Assembly (NCBI GenBank): GCA_905203765.1
Contig: CAJKXC010000006.1
Coordinates: 1-64,000 of the forward strand
Direction of reading: 5' to 3'
Length of the DNA stretch: 64,000 bases
DNA from: an uncultured Bacteroides sp.
GTDB taxonomy: Bacteria; Bacteroidota; Bacteroidia; Bacteroidales; Bacteroidaceae
The notes below the pieces were generated by a model that was not told the origin of the DNA, ran no database searches, and saw nothing but the letters and a program-made list of their open reading frames with translations. This document shows, one piece after another, positions 1-7,047 of the stretch (position 1 is its first letter; the number at the start of each line of letters is the position of its first letter). Made by a program: the position numbers and the translations under genes.

Positions 1-32
1 GAGTACACTGATAACAGAGAGATATAAGAAAT

Positions 33-68
33 CCGTGCTATCCGTGTGTTCCGTGTGCTCCGTGAGCA
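33..68. repeat. 9-bp tandem repeat, four units
   Basis: Four successive 9-mers each begin with CCGTG, at 33, 42, 51 and 60. The stretch is non-coding and sits at the window edge, so its full extent is unknown. Confidence 0.7.
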
Positions 69-121
69 AAATATATATCAGTCGTAAATTATCATTTGTC
101 GGCTTGCCCTGAAAGGGCTCA

Positions 122-273
122 ATTATACAGCGTAGGGCATCGCCCTACGTATTGCCCACACCCACACAAACGAGCCCTGAAAGGGCGGAACAGCAGTATG
201 TAAGTTCCGCCCTTTCAGGGCTCAATAAGAGATGCATTTATACGACGTAGGGCGATGCCCTACGCTGTATAAT
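122..273. repeat. REPIN-like nested palindromes
   Basis: Positions 122-150 and 245-273 are exact reverse complements, and each contains an internal palindrome (GTAGGGC/GCCCTAC). Between them lies a perfect 20-bp hairpin, 172-191 paired with 204-223, with a 12-nt loop. Two inverted palindromic units around a spacer is the layout of REP doublets (REPINs), which RAYT-type transposases mobilise in other bacteria. No transposase is in the window. The rest of 1-330 holds no gene; it is downstream of the fimbrillin gene, so the hairpin could also end its transcript. Confidence 0.7.
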
Positions 274-330
274 ATAAGGCTTTCAGCCTAAGGTTGCGCG
301 AATATCGGTTCTCTTTGGGAGATAATGTGA

Positions 331-2505
331 TTATTCCGAGGCACCATCATTACTGGCTACACCGTTTACCGTAACCTCTCCGGTCGTATTATTGACAACA
401 AGAACTCCTGCGGTTTCAACTGCAGTTTTGCAACTTTCATCATAGGTGAATATGACACCTTGAGTCTCTACACCTGCTTTTGCATCAAGATAGATAGCAG
501 GATAGTCGGTACTGATTCCGCCATCCTCTTTAACCGTAAAGGTGCAATTACTCTTTAGAGCGAGAGTTGTCTTATAGTTATAATCAGTGTTATTGCTATA
601 TCTGTTGCCTGCCGTAATGGCTGCTGAAGGACCACCGTTTCCTGTACCCCAAGAAGTAGCACCTACCTTCGTTCCATTTTTTTCAGCATAATTACCGTCT
701 ACATTCAAGTTAAAGCTGCAAGTCGTAAAGTCGAACGTACCGCCACGCAGGAGAGCACCTTGCCAGCCTCCCGTGAATTTGCAGTTCGTAGCCGTTACCG
801 TAGCATTGTTATTTATCATAAGTGCTGTCTCAGCAGCCGTGAATTCAGAGCTTTCAAGTGTAATCTTATTGTTTTCACCAACAGGCGGCAAGCCATTGGT
901 ATTGATACAGTAGTATCTGCTCGTTATTGTAGAGTTTTTGACTACAGTAGCCGTATTGCTAACATACTGAAATATAAAGATACCACTGGCATTCCCGTCG
1001 TATCCGGTACATGTATAGTCTACATTCTCCATGGTCAATTTAGTGTTATCCGCACTCAAGCATAATCCCTTGGATTGGTCAAGTATCTGTCCTCTTGCAT
1101 CATTGCTGGTGCCTTTCAGTATGAGTTCTCCATAGATGTGGCCAAAATTGTTCCCGACAAGTGTCAACTTATGCTCTCCCAGGTTTACCTCCATAGTCTG
1201 TCCTGTCGGCACCTCCAATAAATTGTTGATGGTCACATCTGCATTCAGCGTAAGTTTATTGACTACACCGCCTTCTTCTATCTCGATGTTACCCTTGTTA
1301 ACAATCAACTCTCCTATTACTGCATTAGCTTTCACTACAAAGGTATTATCACCTGTGCTGGAATTTATTACTTTCCAGTTGCCGCTAACCTCTACGTGCT
1401 CGATATCCGTAACGGTCAACTCTCCGCTGGTGCCTTCCGGCATATTGATTTTCAGGGACATCCCTGAACCGCCATCAGTTCCTTGTACTGTGAAGCTGGT
1501 AGCTGTTGCATCCGTGATGTTGAGAGTAACAGGAGCCTGGCTTGTGCTGGTGTTCGGAATAGTAATGGTTTCACCCTTTTTCACTGCACTAACCGCTATG
1601 TTCTTTTCATCATTCTCCAGCGCCTTGTTAGCCTCTTCTACATTTTCCATTACCTTACTGAAAGTCAATCCACCGGTGCCCGCATCAATCGTGATGTTGC
1701 TGATGCCGGGCATTTCCTTTATTGTACCGGCTGCTACAACAAAGTCTTTTGTCGTTTGATACAATTGAGTTGAAGCACCGTCAATCTCCAGCGTAGCGGT
1801 GATGCCGTCTGCGTAAGTATTGGCAGGTATAGGAATATCCAGTACCAACGGATCTATGTTACTTGAATTATCGAATGACACTGTCATAGTACCCGTTCCT
1901 TTCGAGATTGCAGCAAGTTCGGCTTTGCCAGAATTATCTATTTTCAGTTCAGCCGAGCCTGCGATATTTGCACCTGCCAATGTCAATGAACCGGACTTAT
2001 TTCCCAATCCGATCAGCTTGATACGCATCATACCACTTAGTAGTCTATCAAAGTTTACTTTTGACTGATTACTGTTTACAGTTCCGAACATCGGTGCATT
2101 ACTATTAGAATAGGTATATGATGCAGGGAATGTTACGGTCATTTTCTCGGAATTGTATGCGCTAAAAGGATAAACCGCATACTGCAAATAAGATTTAGAG
2201 CCTGTCAACTGACCTGTAAAGCTTCCTTCTGTATCCTCACTGCTGGTACTTGACAAGGTAAACTTTGCGGTAGCTTTATAAACTTTATCCGTTCCGGTAG
2301 CGCCACCAAAGGCATAGAATTCGTCATCGGCAGTCCACTTCACTTTATTGTTTCCGTCCACCGTTGTTCTTGTGTCAGCTCCTGTTGTGGCAATTAATGT
2401 AACATCGTCGGAAGATGTTCTGTTCTCCATTATTTCTTCGTTGGAACACCCGGTTATCAGAGCCGCTGCGAACAGCAGAGCACTGATGTAATTTAAATTC
2501 TTCAT
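331..2505 (-). CDS. Fimbrillin-like lipoprotein with beta-helix C-terminus
   Basis: This 724-residue protein has a lipoprotein signal ending in ITGC (Cys20), so it is probably exported and lipidated. Residues about 35-270 resemble the fimbrillin-A/Mfa-like clan: the motif TRTTVDGNNKVKWTADDEFY and a following AxYPFSAY-like segment are typical. From about residue 370 the sequence becomes Thr/Asn/Val-rich with short repeating strands (TLNADVTI, ATVTATNCKF), suggesting a right-handed parallel beta-helix. A fimbrial adhesin or surface polysaccharide-binding role is inferred. The gene follows a 53-residue peptide gene by 41 bp and probably shares its promoter at 2984-2991. The ATG is followed directly by the signal peptide, which fixes the start. 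No Mfa1/FimA assembly genes are nearby. Confidence 0.8.
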   Translation of the reverse strand: MKNLNYISALLFAAALITGCSNEEIMENRTSSDDVTLIATTGADTRTTVDGNNKVKWTADDEFYAFGGATGTDKVYKATAKFTLSSTSSEDTEGSFTGQLTGSKSYLQYAVYPFSAYNSEKMTVTFPASYTYSNSNAPMFGTVNSNQSKVNFDRLLSGMMRIKLIGLGNKSGSLTLAGANIAGSAELKIDNSGKAELAAISKGTGTMTVSFDNSSNIDPLVLDIPIPANTYADGITATLEIDGASTQLYQTTKDFVVAAGTIKEMPGISNITIDAGTGGLTFSKVMENVEEANKALENDEKNIAVSAVKKGETITIPNTSTSQAPVTLNITDATATSFTVQGTDGGSGMSLKINMPEGTSGELTVTDIEHVEVSGNWKVINSSTGDNTFVVKANAVIGELIVNKGNIEIEEGGVVNKLTLNADVTINNLLEVPTGQTMEVNLGEHKLTLVGNNFGHIYGELILKGTSNDARGQILDQSKGLCLSADNTKLTMENVDYTCTGYDGNASGIFIFQYVSNTATVVKNSTITSRYYCINTNGLPPVGENNKITLESSEFTAAETALMINNNATVTATNCKFTGGWQGALLRGGTFDFTTCSFNLNVDGNYAEKNGTKVGATSWGTGNGGPSAAITAGNRYSNNTDYNYKTTLALKSNCTFTVKEDGGISTDYPAIYLDAKAGVETQGVIFTYDESCKTAVETAGVLVVNNTTGEVTVNGVASNDGASE

Positions 2506-2546
2506 GATTAATTTCTTTTTAAGTTGTTTGTAATTACTGAAGAGGA

Positions 2547-2708
2547 TTATTGCCAGTAGCCATCCTCACTGCCCCATTCTGGTAATGAAGCGTCGGCACT
2601 ACCGGTTCCGGTGCTACCACCGCCGCTGCCGCCAAAACCACATTCCACTGCAACCACCAGCACCTCTACTGCCGGCGGTTCATACATCTCTTTCTTTGGA
2701 TTATCCAT
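2547..2708 (-). CDS. Small Gly-rich peptide upstream of fimbrillin-like gene
   Basis: This 53-codon frame begins MDNPKKEMYEPPAVEVLVV, continues with a Gly/Ser-rich stretch and ends SEDGYWQ. It lies 41 bp upstream of the fimbrillin-like gene on the same strand and inside the same predicted transcript. A YExPxVEV start followed by a Gly-rich tail ending in Trp is, from general knowledge, a recurring look of short Bacteroidales peptides next to surface lipoproteins. It has no classical signal peptide. Codon use looks normal. Function is unknown; it may be a co-expressed partner, a processed peptide or a leader. Confidence 0.6.
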   Translation of the reverse strand: MDNPKKEMYEPPAVEVLVVAVECGFGGSGGGSTGTGSADASLPEWGSEDGYWQ

Positions 2709-2991
2709 AATTGAATAAATTGTGTTGTGGCTCTCCTCAGTTCCATAAAGGGCCTATTACAAACACGAAGCGTGGAACCGATTGTTCACTTCGCTAATAG
2801 AGGGCCCTAGGAAAGCCTTAACGGACGAAATGACACAACAGCCCCACGCTATAACGCGGAAGCCGTCTTATTGTCATTCTTATCCGTAGAGAAAATTTCC
2901 TAGGTTTTCTATTAGTAAGAATGAAGCAAGACGCTTCTAATAAAGTTTTAATAAATATTTTGGTAGGCGCTCCTACACGATGCCAAAGGTA
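2709..2991 (-). promoter_or_regulatory. Promoter and long structured leader of peptide/fimbrillin operon
   Basis: On the minus strand a Bacteroides -7 box TACCTTTG lies at 2991-2984, with TTG at 3014-3012 as a weak -33 element. Transcription would start near 2977, giving a leader of about 270 nt before the peptide ATG at 2708. The leader contains GTAGG-CGCT-CCTAC at 2963-2976, a 9-bp inverted pair at 2806-2814/2896-2904, and a larger imperfect palindrome at 2749-2808 (AGGGCC...GGCCCT with an inner hairpin). No gene is seen in it. Confidence 0.45.
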
Positions 2992-3076
2992 AACGTTGTT
3001 TTTGAAAGAAACAAGAGAAGTGTTGAAAAAAGATGAAAAACCTCTTTTCCTGTCTCCCTGGCGGGGGGAAGGAATA

Positions 3077-3296
3077 CCCTTAGTCAGTCTGCCATTTGTT
3101 CCCCGGTGCCGGACGTATTGTTCCCCGGTGCCGAACGATGCGTTCCCCGGTGCCGGGCATTTGCCTGCCCGTCGCGCCCCTCTCCCTAAGCAGTAACACA
3201 GCATACATCTATTCGTTCCACTATAAAGAAAATTGCGTCCCCCTGCAGTGGAAAATGCATACCACTGCAGGGGAACGCAATTCCCCCTATAAAAGA
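3077..3296. repeat. 22-bp-period degenerate array (10 units)
   Basis: Units start every 22 bp from 3077. Those at 3099, 3121 and 3143 all begin TTCCCCGGTGCCG. In phase further on, CTGCAG recurs at 3243 and 3265, and the units at 3209, 3231, 3253 and 3275 share a CCAC/CCCC-CT core. The 3232-3251/3262-3281 arms form a 19/20-bp inverted repeat, extended by ATTCGTTC/GAACGAAT at 3211 and 3295. The array ends 53 bp after the Fic stop codon. The rest of 2992-3349 has no gene. Confidence 0.75.
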
Positions 3297-3349
3297 ACGA
3301 ATAAGTATTAGTAGCTTTATTACTTAATAACTGTACTCTTTCCAGGTAA

Positions 3350-4573
3350 TTATTGCATTGATTTTCTTTGCTGAATATTCAATTCAGCCAGTAGAGACTT
3401 GCCTTTCAGCGTTAGAAAGTACTTCTGTCGTGGATGTTGTGGTTTGTCAGGATATAGCCTTTCGACATATCCTTCAGATATGGCTGGTTCCAGATATTTT
3501 ATAGCAAAATTGTGTCGATGCTTCAAGCCAACGGCGGTCATCATATCCTTCACCGACTTTCGTTCTTCACCTATTGCATAGATCAGATTCCTGATATTCT
3601 CATTGCTTGTGAACACAATACCTGATTCGACATCCGAACTTGCCCGTAGCTTGGTCGCTACTTGGTCACTACTTGGTCGTTTTTTATCCCAATCATCAGG
3701 TTGGGTAATCACCATGTATCTGTTTTTGAGTTCGTTTTGTTCACCCATCAGAAGGTTGCGGAAGAACTTCTCAAGAAAGCTGTGATTGTAGTTGATGCCC
3801 AGCTGCACGTTCTTATAGTTGGCTCTCACCAGCGCATTGCGGAAGTACCAGGAGTGCTTTGCAAATAGCTCGTTATTGATATAGAAGCCAATGGAGCGCA
3901 GATACTGAATGGTGAACACGGCTGTTGTACGGGTGTTTCCCTCGCAAAAAGCATGTATTTGCCAAAGACCGGACACAAACCGGGTGATGTGAGTCACCAC
4001 ATCTGCCATATCCATCCCTTTATAGTCAAATTGCCTTTCCTGTTCTATGTCGTAGTCTATGGCACGGCGTAAGTCTTCAAAGTTGAGATAGTTCACCGTG
4101 TCGCCACGAAGAACCCATTCCTTTTTGGTGATGTCATAGTCACGCAGTTTGCCCGCATGCTTAAACACTCCGTCGAATATCTGGCGATGCACGGCTATAT
4201 AGCCATTGGTATTGAATGCCAAAGTTTGGCGGCTCAATATCTTGGCTATATTGGCAGCTGCACGGTCAGCTTCCTCTTTCTCGTCGTCATCCTTAGCCCG
4301 GTTTGTCTTGCTCTGATAATAAGTCTTGAGTAACTGTTGTACCTGGTCAATGTCTATATCGCCTTCTATATGCTGCCGTGCAGTATTTATCAGATAGTCT
4401 GATGTGTGCAGACCATCCACTGCTTGCAGACCGATGGCGGTCTGCCAGTTGTAGGCTTTCTCTTGTTTGTCGGGTTCGCCTTGACGCAAATACTCGTCAA
4501 AGTCTGCCCAGTTGGTTTTATTATCGTCACTCATAAACTTTCTGCCATTTCTCTTATTTGCAAATTTAGCCAT
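3350..4573 (-). CDS. Fic-domain protein (probable AMP-transferase)
   Basis: 407 residues. The Fic signature reads HAFCEGNTR (His207) where the classical form is HPFxxGNGR: the catalytic His, the acidic residue and the GN-R phosphate-binding part are kept, but Pro is Ala and the second Gly is Thr. Fic enzymes transfer AMP (or related groups) from a nucleotide to a Ser/Thr/Tyr of a target protein. Near residues 64-85, TARQHIEGDIDIDQVQQLL resembles a VbhA-like inhibitory helix with its Glu-Gly, although the usual Ser/Thr four residues before Glu is Arg. The C-terminal ~100 residues look like a winged helix, as in many chromosomal Fic proteins. A second ATG at codon 14 is an alternative start. 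The gene stands alone between an array and a MATE gene. Confidence 0.88.
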   Translation of the reverse strand: MAKFANKRNGRKFMSDDNKTNWADFDEYLRQGEPDKQEKAYNWQTAIGLQAVDGLHTSDYLINTARQHIEGDIDIDQVQQLLKTYYQSKTNRAKDDDEKEEADRAAANIAKILSRQTLAFNTNGYIAVHRQIFDGVFKHAGKLRDYDITKKEWVLRGDTVNYLNFEDLRRAIDYDIEQERQFDYKGMDMADVVTHITRFVSGLWQIHAFCEGNTRTTAVFTIQYLRSIGFYINNELFAKHSWYFRNALVRANYKNVQLGINYNHSFLEKFFRNLLMGEQNELKNRYMVITQPDDWDKKRPSSDQVATKLRASSDVESGIVFTSNENIRNLIYAIGEERKSVKDMMTAVGLKHRHNFAIKYLEPAISEGYVERLYPDKPQHPRQKYFLTLKGKSLLAELNIQQRKSMQ

Positions 4574-4627
4574 TTATTTTGAGAATAGAGGTTAATGGTC
4601 GAATCTATTAACTATGTTGCTACAAAC

Positions 4628-5980
4628 CTAACCAACCTTACTGAGCAGTCGTATGCCTTTTGTAGTAGAAAACAGTCCCAGCGCCGTTTGCACCACTCCC
4701 CTCATCAAGAGATAAGTAAGGAAAGCGAGCCATAGTGCATGGTTGCCCAGGGCAGGGCGGAATCCGTAGTACACGGCAAAGAAGTTGACGGCGGCCACTG
4801 CCATTGAAAGAAGCATTCCGCGCGTGGCTGTGGCGCCGATAAAGATTCCGTCCCAGATAAAGGCGGCAATACCGGCGGCAGGTATGGCAAGCGCCCAATA
4901 GAAATAGGTATCGGCGGCAGCTATCACCTCTTTGTCATTCGTCAGTAGTCCGAGGAACGCATTGCCGCCCACGGCATAAGTCAATGTGAAAAGCACCGCC
5001 ATCACTCCTCCCCATGCGAACAGGTGGCGGACGGTACTCCTGAAAGCATCGCGGTTGCGCGCACCTATGTATCGCCCGCTCAAAGCCTCTCCCGCATAGG
5101 CAAAGCCATCCATCACGTACGAAAACAGCGTGAAGAGTTGCATCAGCAACGTATTGACAGCCAGAATGATTTCTCCCTGTTCGGCCCCTGCCGAAGTGAA
5201 GAACAACGTAACTGCCACCAGGCAAAGCGTACGCAGAAAGATGTCCCGGTTCACCGAGAAAAAGCGCATCATCGCCGCCTTCTCCCAAACGCTTCCTTCT
5301 CCGATACTTTTAATCTTTAGTTTATACTTTTTAATTCCCAGATGCTTGCCATAATGCATCTTCCATAGCACAAGCCCCATAACAAAACCGGCATACTGGG
5401 CGATAAGCGTCCCCAAAGCCACCCCTTCCACCTTCATTCCGCGCAGGTAAACCAGGCTGAGGCTGGCAATGATATTGACCAAATTCTGTGTGATGGCTAT
5501 GTACATCGGTATGCGCGAATTCTGCATGCCGATGAACCACCCCGTCAGCCCGTATAGCCCCAGCATGGCGGGTGCTCCCCAGATGCAGATATGAAAATAG
5601 AGTGTAGCCAGTTCCCGGACCTCTTCCGTGGGATGGATAAGCAGGAATGCCCCGTATCTGATAGGGACCTGCAACACGATGAGGCAAAGCGCCACCGCCA
5701 GTCCTATGCCTACGGAGCGCACCAGCAAGCGGACTACCTCCGGCAAGTCCCGTTTGCCGTATGCTTGCGAAGTCATGCCGCTGGTTCCCATACGCAGGAA
5801 ACCGAAAATCCAGTAGATGATATTGAACAGCATACCACCCACGGCAATGGCGCCGATATAGGCAGGTGCACCCAGGTGTCCCACGATTGCCACGTCTATC
5901 AGTCCGAGCAGCGGGACGGTGATATTCGATACAATGGAAGGCAGTGCTATTTGTAATATTTGTCTGTCTCTGGGCTTCAT
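4628..5980 (-). CDS. MATE family efflux transporter (DinF-like)
   Basis: 450 residues with about 12 hydrophobic segments in two similar halves. The N-terminal LPSIVSNITVPLLGLIDVAI followed by GHLG is typical of the DinF branch of MATE antiporters. These inner-membrane proteins export cationic drugs or other organic molecules in exchange for Na+ or H+. Length is normal for the family. A minus-strand -7 box TATTTTTG lies at 6032-6025, so the gene has its own promoter, divergent from the TPR gene. Substrate cannot be told from sequence. Confidence 0.92.
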   Translation of the reverse strand: MKPRDRQILQIALPSIVSNITVPLLGLIDVAIVGHLGAPAYIGAIAVGGMLFNIIYWIFGFLRMGTSGMTSQAYGKRDLPEVVRLLVRSVGIGLAVALCLIVLQVPIRYGAFLLIHPTEEVRELATLYFHICIWGAPAMLGLYGLTGWFIGMQNSRIPMYIAITQNLVNIIASLSLVYLRGMKVEGVALGTLIAQYAGFVMGLVLWKMHYGKHLGIKKYKLKIKSIGEGSVWEKAAMMRFFSVNRDIFLRTLCLVAVTLFFTSAGAEQGEIILAVNTLLMQLFTLFSYVMDGFAYAGEALSGRYIGARNRDAFRSTVRHLFAWGGVMAVLFTLTYAVGGNAFLGLLTNDKEVIAAADTYFYWALAIPAAGIAAFIWDGIFIGATATRGMLLSMAVAAVNFFAVYYGFRPALGNHALWLAFLTYLLMRGVVQTALGLFSTTKGIRLLSKVG

Positions 5981-6089
5981 CGGTAATATTTGTTTCAGAA
6001 AGCGGGTAAAGTTACGCAGAAAAGCAAAAATAGTGGGGACGATTAACGATATTTCTGCCTTTTACTGATGATGATGTGAAGAAAGTTTG

Positions 6090-6097
6090 TAAATTTG
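6090..6097 (+). promoter_or_regulatory. -7 promoter box for TPR gene
   Basis: TAAATTTG matches the Bacteroides -7 consensus TAnnTTTG, 55 bp before the ATG at 6153. No clear -33 element is seen. Confidence 0.45.
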
Positions 6098-6152
6098 GAG
6101 AAGATTTCCTGTAAATCTGTTTTGGGCTGTTAAACTATATACTATATTAGAG

Positions 6153-6833
6153 ATGAAAACCTTAGCTTTACTATTCTTCTTATCACTGGTTAATCCCCTG
6201 GTACTTCTGGCACAGTCGGCAGGTGACCTGTTGCCGAAAGTCTCCGAAGCCCTTTCCGAGGGTAAGGATGACTATGCTGTCAGTCTGTTCCGTCAGGCCG
6301 CCGCTGCCGGTGTAGATCAGACGGAAATGTTCTATTGGACCAATGTCGATAAAAACAGCTCGGTAGCTTCCCGCCTTATCAATGAACTGGCCACGTATTA
6401 CAAGAAGAAACGTAACTACGATAAGGCGTACCTTTTCTATAAAGAATACTTGCAACGCTATCCTGAGGATGTGCCTGCCCTCGTTTCGTGTGCCGAGATG
6501 GAGATGATGCGCGGAAAGGAGAAGGATGCCCTGAAGACCTATGAGAAAGTCCTTTCGCTTGACGCCGACAACCTGCAAGCCAACATCTTCCTGGGAAACT
6601 ACTACTACCTGCAAGCCGAAAAGGACAAGAAAAAGCTCGATGACGACTTCAAGAAGATAACTTCCCCCACCCGGATGCAGTACGCCCGTTACCGCAACGG
6701 CCTCTCTGGCATATTCACCACTAATTACAGCAAGGCGAAAACCTATCTGCAACGGGTGCTGCAACTCTTCCCCTCGACCGAGGCAGGCAAGACGCTGGAG
6801 AAGATAAAGAGGGTGGAGCTGGAAATGAGGTGA
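6153..6833 (+). CDS. Secreted tetratricopeptide-repeat protein
   Basis: 226 residues beginning with a cleavable signal peptide (MKTLALLFFLSLVNPLVLLAQ). It then has about three TPR-like helix pairs: YDKAYLFYKEYLQRYPEDVPAL, ALKTYEKVLSLDADNLQANIF and AKTYLQRVLQLFPSTEAGKTL regions. TPR proteins act as protein-protein scaffolds; a periplasmic location is inferred. It is monocistronic, with its own -7 box and a strong terminator 24 bp after the stop codon. The partner is unknown. Confidence 0.8.
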   Translation: MKTLALLFFLSLVNPLVLLAQSAGDLLPKVSEALSEGKDDYAVSLFRQAAAAGVDQTEMFYWTNVDKNSSVASRLINELATYYKKKRNYDKAYLFYKEYLQRYPEDVPALVSCAEMEMMRGKEKDALKTYEKVLSLDADNLQANIFLGNYYYLQAEKDKKKLDDDFKKITSPTRMQYARYRNGLSGIFTTNYSKAKTYLQRVLQLFPSTEAGKTLEKIKRVELEMR

Positions 6834-6856
6834 TAGGAACTGAATCCCCCTGTAAG

Positions 6857-6904
6857 AGCACAGATTGCGCAAGATTTTATCACTTGAGCAATCTGTGCTT
6901 TTTT
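6857..6904 (+). terminator. Rho-independent terminator after TPR gene
   Basis: A 12-bp stem, AGCACAGATTGC at 6857-6868 with GCAATCTGTGCT at 6888-6899, is followed by a run of six T. Confidence 0.85.
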
Positions 6905-6995
6905 GTGGCTTTACGAAAGTACCGATACCCTGCATTTTGAACCATATGTAGTGTCTTTTGCAATATAAGTGCTCCTCTACGCAGTGTAATAGGCC

Positions 6996-7003
6996 TATCT
7001 TTG
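6996..7003 (+). promoter_or_regulatory. -7 promoter box for GH2 gene
   Basis: TATCTTTG matches TAnnTTTG. Transcription would begin near 7010, upstream of the ATG at 7048 and just before an ATG at 7018, which supports the later start. Confidence 0.5.
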
Positions 7004-7047
7004 TTGCATAAGGATTTATGTTTTGTTTAACTTCAAAGATGATATGT

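Noticed and set aside
2818..3204. A 128-codon minus-strand frame and overlapping plus-strand frames
   Set aside because: They run through the 22-bp array, have no recognisable domain, and the composition follows the repeats.
3077..3296. CRISPR array
   Set aside because: Units are contiguous with no spacers, are degenerate, and no cas genes are in the window.
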